From Clostridia bacterium (GTDB taxonomy: Bacteria > Bacillota > Clostridia > Christensenellales > Aristaeellaceae): a stretch of DNA of 18,493 nucleotides. The stretch's first letter is position 1. Each line of letters opens with the position of its first letter. This document shows, piece after piece, positions 15,079-18,493 of the stretch. The notes beneath the pieces were generated by a model. It did no database searches. It was not told the DNA's origin and worked only from the letters and a program-made list of their open reading frames with translations. The DNA is taken from contig JAEDIV010000034.1 of NCBI GenBank assembly GCA_016296675.1, positions 1-18,493 of the forward strand, written 5' to 3'. The position numbers were made by a program, and so were the translations under genes.

Positions 15079-15101
15079 AGCTCCCTTTACACAAGGGAGC
15101 C
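15079..15101. repeat. Dispersed repeat A, copy 3
   Basis: It is identical over 23 bases to the copies at 2-24 and 14846-14868. Together with copy 2 it brackets repeat B and the two perfect hairpins, so the whole could have moved or grown as one unit. Confidence 0.85.
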
Positions 15102-15116
15102 TTAGGCTGCTTTGTG

Positions 15117-15152
15117 AAAAAGCCTCCGCTCCTGTTTTGAAGGAACGGAGGC
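15117..15152 (-). terminator. Rho-independent terminator of thrS
   Basis: On the minus strand GCCTCCGTTCCT (15152-15141) pairs with AGGAGCGGAGGC (15133-15122), with one mismatch and a seven-base loop, followed by TTTTT (15121-15117). It lies 17 bases after the thrS stop codon and separates thrS from the RluA-family gene further along the same strand. Confidence 0.9.
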
Positions 15153-15169
15153 GGGAAAGTTTTGGGGAA

Positions 15170-17104
15170 TTACTTCTTTTCCTTATTGTCGACAACTTCC
15201 TTAAGAAGCTGAGCAAACGCGTCAAAGCTCATGGCGCCTAAGTCGCCCTCTGCGCGGTGACGGACGGAAACCGTGCCGTCTGCCATGTCGCGGTCGCCAA
15301 CGATCAGCATGTAGGGGATCTTCTCAAGCTGCGCGTCTCTGATTTTCTTTCCGATCTTGTTGCCGGTTACGTCCGCTTCGGCGCGGAAGCCGAGGGCGGA
15401 AAGCTTGTTCTTAAGATCGATGGCGTAGTCGGCGGCGCGGTCGGTTACAGAGAGAATGCGAACCTGCTCGGGAGCCATCCAGGTGGGCAGCGCGCCGGCG
15501 TAGGTTTCGATGAGGTATGCGAGGGTGCGCTCGTAGCAGCCGAGGCTGGTACGGTGGATGATATAGGGCAGCTTCTTCTCGCCGTTTTCGTCGATGTAGT
15601 ACATGCCGAACTTCTCCGCCAGCAGCATGTCGATCTGGATGGTGACGATGGTGTCTTCTTTTCCGAATACGTTGTGGAACTGGATGTCCAGCTTCGGGCC
15701 GTAGAAGGCGGCTTCGTCGATGCCGATTTCATATTTGACGTCGAGGTCGTCCAGAATCTGCTTCATGACGGCCTGCGCGGTCTCCCACTGCTCGCGGGTG
15801 CCTTCATACTTGTTCTTGGGGTTCTCCGGATCCCACTGGGAGAAGCGGAAGGTGCACTTGTCGAGCATGCCGACGGTGCCGAGCATGTACTTGGCAAGCT
15901 CTAAGCAGCCCTTGAATTCCTCTTCCAGCTGATCGGGACGAAGAACGAGGTGGCCTTCGGAGATCGTGAACTGGCGAACGCGAATGAGGCCGTGCATTTC
16001 GCCGGAATCTTCGTTTCTGAAAAGGGTCGAGGTTTCGCCCAGACGCATGGGAAGCTCTCTGTAGCTTCTCTGGCGGTTGAGATACACCTGATACTGGAAG
16101 GGGCAGGTCATCGGGCGCAGCGCGAAGCATTCCTTCGTCTCGTCGTAGGGATCGCCCAGAATGAACATGCCGTCCAGATAATGATCCCAGTGGCCGGAGA
16201 TGCGGTACAGATCGCGCTTGGCCATAAGGGGAGTCTTTGTTAAGAGATATCCGGCCTTCTGCTCGGTGTCTTCAACCCATCTCTGGAGCAGCTGAATGGT
16301 TCTTGCGCCCTTGGGCAGAAGGATCGGGAGGCCCTGGCCGATGGAATCGACGGTGGTGAAGTATTCAAGCTCGCGGCCAAGCTTGTTGTGGTCGCGCTTT
16401 AAAGCGTCTTCACGGGCGGCGACGTATGCGTCCAGCTCTTCCTTAGTGGCAAAGGCGGTGGCATAGATGCGCTGCAGCATCTTGTTTTTCTCGCTTCCGC
16501 GCCAGTATGCGCCGGCGATAGACATAATCTTTACGGCCTTGACCTTGCCGGTGGAGGGGAGGTGCGGGCCGGCGCAAAGGTCGGTGAAGCCTTCCTGCTT
16601 GTAGAAGGAGATGGTTTCGCCTTCGGGCAGGTCGTTAATGAGCTCGATTTTGTAGGGCTCGTCCTTCATAAGCTCAAGCGCTTCCTCGCGGGAAAGCTCG
16701 AAACGCTCAACTCTGGAATTCTTCTTGACGATCTTCGCCATTTCCTTTTCAACAGCGGCGATGAAATCGGTGGTGAAGGGCTCGTCTACGTCAAAGTCGT
16801 AGTAGAAGCCGTTGTCGATTGCGGGGCCGATGGCGAGCTTCGCCTCGGGGCGAAGGTTCTTGACGGCCTGGGCGAGCACGTGGCTCGCGGTGTGGCGAAG
16901 CACTCTGAGACCTTCGGGATCGGCTGCGGTCAGGAATTCGACCTCAGCGTCTTCATTGATGGCGGCGGCCAGATCGGTCACAACGCCGTTGACCTTTGCG
17001 GCCAGCGCGCTCTTTTTGAGCTCCTTATCGATTTCGCCTGCGATATCGAGGGCGTTTTTGCCGTTTTCAAACTCGTATGCGTTTCCGTTTACCATGATTT
17101 TCAT
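15170..17104 (-). CDS. thrS: Threonine--tRNA ligase
   Basis: ThrRS charges tRNA-Thr with threonine in the cytoplasm. The 644-residue length is normal. It has a TGS domain (1-62) and an editing domain with HTASH (His71, His75) and CAGPH (Cys177, His181). The class II core has motif 2 around RELPMRLGETSTLFRNEDSG, and the anticodon-binding domain (about 540-640) has VRILSVTDRA and GNKIGKKIRDAQ. The zinc ligands are visible as Cys334 (PMTCPF), His385 (ISEGH) and His517 (YIIHRTSLG). The start ATG at 17102-17104 follows GGAGG at ten bases; a second ATG three codons in is less well placed. It is a single-gene unit controlled by a T-box leader. Confidence 0.97.
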   Translation of the reverse strand: MKIMVNGNAYEFENGKNALDIAGEIDKELKKSALAAKVNGVVTDLAAAINEDAEVEFLTAADPEGLRVLRHTASHVLAQAVKNLRPEAKLAIGPAIDNGFYYDFDVDEPFTTDFIAAVEKEMAKIVKKNSRVERFELSREEALELMKDEPYKIELINDLPEGETISFYKQEGFTDLCAGPHLPSTGKVKAVKIMSIAGAYWRGSEKNKMLQRIYATAFATKEELDAYVAAREDALKRDHNKLGRELEYFTTVDSIGQGLPILLPKGARTIQLLQRWVEDTEQKAGYLLTKTPLMAKRDLYRISGHWDHYLDGMFILGDPYDETKECFALRPMTCPFQYQVYLNRQRSYRELPMRLGETSTLFRNEDSGEMHGLIRVRQFTISEGHLVLRPDQLEEEFKGCLELAKYMLGTVGMLDKCTFRFSQWDPENPKNKYEGTREQWETAQAVMKQILDDLDVKYEIGIDEAAFYGPKLDIQFHNVFGKEDTIVTIQIDMLLAEKFGMYYIDENGEKKLPYIIHRTSLGCYERTLAYLIETYAGALPTWMAPEQVRILSVTDRAADYAIDLKNKLSALGFRAEADVTGNKIGKKIRDAQLEKIPYMLIVGDRDMADGTVSVRHRAEGDLGAMSFDAFAQLLKEVVDNKEKK

Positions 17105-17130
17105 GATTGTCTTTCCTCCGTTTCAGAAAT

Positions 17131-17165
17131 AAAAAACGCCCGTCCCTTATGCGAAGGGACGAGCG
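17131..17165 (-). terminator. T-box regulated terminator upstream of thrS
   Basis: On the minus strand CGCTCGTCCCTT (17165-17154) pairs with AAGGGACGGGCG (17148-17137), including one G-T pair, around the loop CGCAT. It is followed by six T (17136-17131). The stem lies just after the T-box sequence and 27 bases before the thrS start, the normal place for an attenuator that is disrupted when uncharged tRNA-Thr binds the leader. Confidence 0.92.
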
Positions 17166-17355
17166 GTATGCCCGTGGTTCCACCCAACTGACGTGAGATT
17201 CACGCCGCTTTGAAAGGCTGTATCGTGCCTTTATTACGCCCGCGGTCAGGAGGCGGTGCGCCCATATCAAGGTGTGCTGCATGCGTTTTCAGCCCGTGGC
17301 GCACGCTCTCTTTCGCTCCTTTTGAAAAGGCAAATCTCCGTCATTCCGTTGGATT
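17131..17355 (-). promoter_or_regulatory. T-box leader (threonine) controlling thrS
   Basis: The minus-strand leader between the promoter and the attenuator contains the T-box signature TTGGGTGGAACCACGGG (17187-17171). UGGA is the segment expected to pair with the NCCA end of uncharged tRNA. Upstream, GTGCGCC pairs with GGCGCAC to build a Stem I-like structure. An ACC triplet (17273-17271), a threonine codon, lies in an unpaired part and is the candidate specifier. An AGGAGCGAAAGAGAG stretch lies where the upper Stem I elements are expected. Uncharged tRNA-Thr would favour the antiterminator and allow thrS expression. The specifier assignment is by eye. Confidence 0.88.
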
Positions 17356-17361
17356 AAGGCG

Positions 17362-17390
17362 ATTATACGCCCGAAACGGGTTTGTGTCAA
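17362..17390 (-). promoter_or_regulatory. Consensus sigma-A promoter of thrS
   Basis: Both hexamers are perfect: TTGACA (17390-17385) and TATAAT (17367-17362) on the minus strand, exactly 17 bases apart. Transcription should begin near 17355. So strong a promoter fits a gene whose output is set by attenuation rather than initiation. Confidence 0.93.
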
Positions 17391-17429
17391 GGCGTGGATT
17401 GTAAAATCGGCTGCAACAGATGAAAAGGC

Positions 17430-17879
17430 CTATAGCCGAATGATATGTATTTTCCCCTTCTGTTCCTTTTTTGATGCAAATTCGAGAAGCTTTCCCGAAT
17501 TACCAAAGGAATGGCGGACAAAACAGATAAGATAACCGCAGTGTTCGATCATATATTGGTTTGCCCGAATGATGGAAAAGCGCTTTGGTACGGATTCAAG
17601 TCCTTCCGGATAAAGGGATCCATCAAATCCGTCCGGAAGTAAAATGGTACAGGATGGATGATAATATGGAAGCAATCGGAGAATTCTTATATCGGGGAAT
17701 TCCGATTTCAAACGTACTGCGGCTGATGAAGCAAGCGCGTCGAATGAACCATAACTGCCGATTACGAATTCCTGTACATTTTCGCTGATGATTAAGCGCC
17801 GGATTTCGGCTTTCAGATGTTCATATAAAGATGAGGGCGCATCTCTGTGTCCTACAAAGAAACATCTGTGTATGCACAT
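17430..17879 (-). CDS. SLOG-superfamily (DUF1273/YpsA-like) protein
   Basis: This 149-residue protein opens with a beta strand and CFFVGHRD (6-13). A Rossmann-like motif GSYGSFDALA (41-50), a strand ending RLLPYY (68-73) and the C-terminal pattern RFSIIRANQYMIEHCGYLICFV (100-121) with GNSGK (126-130) follow. These match the SLOG-type nucleotide-binding fold of YpsA/DUF1273 relatives; such proteins are suggested to bind or process nucleotide-derived ligands. The function here is unknown. The start ATG at 17877-17879 has AGAGGTG close upstream; the open frame extends further but would cross the promoter and operator. It is transcribed divergently from the small XRE regulator, which probably represses it through the palindrome at 17889-17920. 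Confidence 0.75.
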   Translation of the reverse strand: MCIHRCFFVGHRDAPSSLYEHLKAEIRRLIISENVQEFVIGSYGSFDALASSAAVRLKSEFPDIRILRLLPYYHPSCTILLPDGFDGSLYPEGLESVPKRFSIIRANQYMIEHCGYLICFVRHSFGNSGKLLEFASKKEQKGKIHIIRL

Positions 17880-17888
17880 TAAAATCAC

Positions 17889-17920
17889 CTCTTTTGAGTT
17901 ATTATAACTCAAAAGAGTTA
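17889..17920. promoter_or_regulatory. Palindromic operator between SLOG and XRE genes
   Basis: CTCTTTTGAGTT (17889-17900) and AACTCAAAAGAG (17906-17917) are perfect 12-base inverted arms around ATTAT. The right arm is also half of a second palindrome, TAACTCAAAAGAGTTA (17905-17920). Overlapping half-sites of the AACTC / GAGTT type cover the -10 box and start point of the SLOG gene, so binding would repress it. The adjacent XRE protein is the obvious candidate ligand. Confidence 0.75.
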
Positions 17921-17930
17921 ATCTTTTCAA
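17901..17930 (-). promoter_or_regulatory. Promoter of the SLOG-family gene
   Basis: On the minus strand TTGAAA (17930-17925, five of six) and a perfect TATAAT (17906-17901) are 18 bases apart. Transcription would start near 17894, leaving a leader of about 15 bases. The -10 box forms the centre of the palindromic operator. Confidence 0.75.
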
Positions 17931-17972
17931 GCGCATAAGGGTATCATAAATACAAAAGATGAGGTGATGCCC

Positions 17973-18215
17973 TTGAATATCGGACAGGCTGTCAGAAAAC
18001 GCATTATCGATCTGTGTCAAAGCCATGATCTCACCGTGAATGGACTTGCCAATATGTGCGGCGTGACGCAGTCTACGGTCAATAATATTGTCAGCGGCAG
18101 AAACAAAAGCGCGACTGTGTCTACGGTCAAGAAGATTTGCGATGGGCTTGAAATGACGATACAGGAATTTTTCGACGACGAAGTGTTTTATGATCTTGAA
18201 CAGGAAATCAAATAA
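17973..18215 (+). CDS. Small XRE-family (HTH_3/Cro-like) transcriptional regulator
   Basis: This 80-residue protein is almost entirely one helix-turn-helix domain: IGQAVRKRIIDLC, then LTVNGLANMCGVTQSTVNNIVSG, where GLANMCGV and TQSTVNNIV form the two helices of the motif, then TVKKICDGLEMTIQEFF. It ends with a short acidic tail and has no ligand domain. I chose TTG (17973-17975) as the start because GAGGTG (17961-17966) sits six bases upstream and the product then begins MNIGQAVR, typical of the family. GTG at 17964 and ATG at 17967 are in frame but overlap the ribosome binding site. It is divergent from the SLOG gene and probably controls both through the shared palindrome. A terminator follows directly. 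Confidence 0.88.
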   Translation: MNIGQAVRKRIIDLCQSHDLTVNGLANMCGVTQSTVNNIVSGRNKSATVSTVKKICDGLEMTIQEFFDDEVFYDLEQEIK

Positions 18216-18251
18216 AATCCGGCTTTCTTGATGTGTGAAAGCCGGATTTTT
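18216..18251 (+). terminator. Rho-independent terminator of the XRE regulator gene
   Basis: AATCCGGCTTTC (18216-18227) pairs perfectly with GAAAGCCGGATT (18237-18248) around a nine-base loop, and the T-run extends to 18251. The stem begins at the base after the stop codon, so the gene is monocistronic. Confidence 0.9.
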
Positions 18252-18379
18252 GCTGTTTATCGGGCAGATAGAAGTCGATCATATATGGGTTTGTTGGGAA
18301 TTAAGATCGTAGGGCGGAGGCTTGCTCCTGGCCTATGCTGGTAACGGTAATGGAAGCACTTATAAGAGGTGTGCGATAC

Positions 18380-18416
18380 AAAAAAACGCCCGTCCGGACA
18401 GGTACCCGGACGGGCG
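18380..18416 (-). terminator. Rho-independent terminator for a minus-strand gene beyond the window
   Basis: CGCCCGTCCGG (18387-18397) and CCGGACGGGCG (18406-18416) form an 11-base perfect stem around eight bases. Read on the minus strand, seven T (18386-18380) follow. No minus-strand gene to its right lies in the window, so it must serve one starting past 18493. The opposite strand has no T-run. Confidence 0.85.
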
Positions 18417-18419
18417 ATC

Positions 18420-18493
18420 AGATCATCAACAAACCTCCGGGTGTGGTTTGGAGAGGGAGCGCACTCCCTCTCCATTTTCAATCGATTTTGGCG
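18420..18493. repeat. Dispersed repeat B, copy 2, reaching the window edge
   Basis: These 74 bases align without gaps to 14870-14943. The left boundary is shared exactly, although the flanking DNA differs: repeat A there, a terminator here. This marks AGATCATCAAC as the true left end. The match is still running at the last base, so the element probably continues to the right. Confidence 0.85.

Larger units (their letters stand above)
14818..15101. repeat. Composite cluster of dispersed repeats, no gene
   Basis: This intergenic stretch between rluA-type and thrS genes is made of repeat pieces. CAATCCCTCAGTCA and an inverted GTCACG/CGTGAC segment lead into repeat A (14846-14868). Then come repeat B (14870-14943), about 60 bases containing AAGCGT/ACGCTT arms (14974-14996), two perfect hairpins (15004-15041, 15048-15074) and a second repeat A (15079-15101). 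Short minus-strand frames here share a KMER..PSP..RRFVDDL-like translation with the copy at 18420-18493 because the DNA is repeated; I do not call them genes. Confidence 0.7.

Noticed and set aside
14854..15225. Minus-strand 123-codon open frame across the repeat cluster and the end of thrS
   Set aside because: It overlaps the thrS coding end and terminator, has no ribosome binding site, and its RRFVDDL-like end is simply repeat B, also seen at 18420-18493.
16562..17191. Plus-strand 209-codon open frame opposite thrS
   Set aside because: It is antisense to the conserved TGS and editing domains and runs through the T-box terminator.
18257..18481. Minus-strand 74-codon open frame at the right end
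   Set aside because: It begins in repeat B and reads through a strong minus-strand terminator; there is no recognisable protein or start signal.

Overview
The window looks like a chromosomal segment of a Gram-positive gut-type Clostridia (Bacillota), probably an uncultured relative of the Oscillospirales or Christensenellales. The reasons are roughly balanced base composition, strong AGGAGG-type ribosome binding sites, consensus sigma-A promoters, a T-box leader on thrS, an S4-type RluA pseudouridine synthase, and short palindromic dispersed repeats of a kind I associate with such genomes. The lineage is inference; there is no rRNA here.

Layout. (1) 1-289 has no gene. It carries one copy of a short hairpin repeat and a MITE-like nested palindrome with terminal inverted repeats. 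(2) 290-5008, minus strand, is a three-gene operon read right to left: a membrane-anchored CotH-kinase protein with lamin-tail domains, a VTC-type polyphosphate polymerase domain protein and a DUF4956 membrane protein. None of the three starts with ATG. (3) 5127-7112, minus strand, is a secreted modular protein (phage-tail-tip-type lysozyme, InlB-like repeat, C-type lectin fold, SH3, leucine-rich repeats) with its own clear promoter. (4) 7329-13804, plus strand and divergent from (3), is a six-gene operon for a MacAB/YknXYZ-like ABC exporter: a membrane-anchored adaptor, the ATPase, a MacB/FtsX permease, a secreted protein with a 12-residue Pro-rich tandem repeat, and two paralogous exported lipoyl-domain adaptors. 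It ends at a bidirectional terminator shared with (5). (5) 13897-14784, minus strand, is an RluA-family pseudouridine synthase. (6) 14785-15169 has no gene and holds a cluster of dispersed repeats and perfect hairpins, then the thrS terminator. (7) 15170-17104, minus strand, is thrS, preceded by a promoter with perfect -35 and -10 hexamers and a T-box leader. (8) 17430-18215 is a divergent pair: a SLOG/DUF1273-like protein and a small XRE-family regulator. The palindromic operator between them overlaps the SLOG gene's -10 box. (9) 18216-18493 has no gene. It holds a plus-strand terminator, a minus-strand terminator for a gene beyond the window, and a second copy of the 74-bp dispersed repeat.

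Two blocks are the best candidates for little-described biology. In the CotH/VTC/DUF4956 operon, the cytoplasmic VTC enzyme, a small membrane partner and an extracytoplasmic CotH kinase could form one cell-envelope machine. The exporter operon encodes three adaptor-like proteins plus a Pro-rich secreted partner, and none of the adaptors has the long alpha-hairpin used by Gram-negative MacA to reach TolC. The housekeeping genes (thrS, RluA family) are ordinary.
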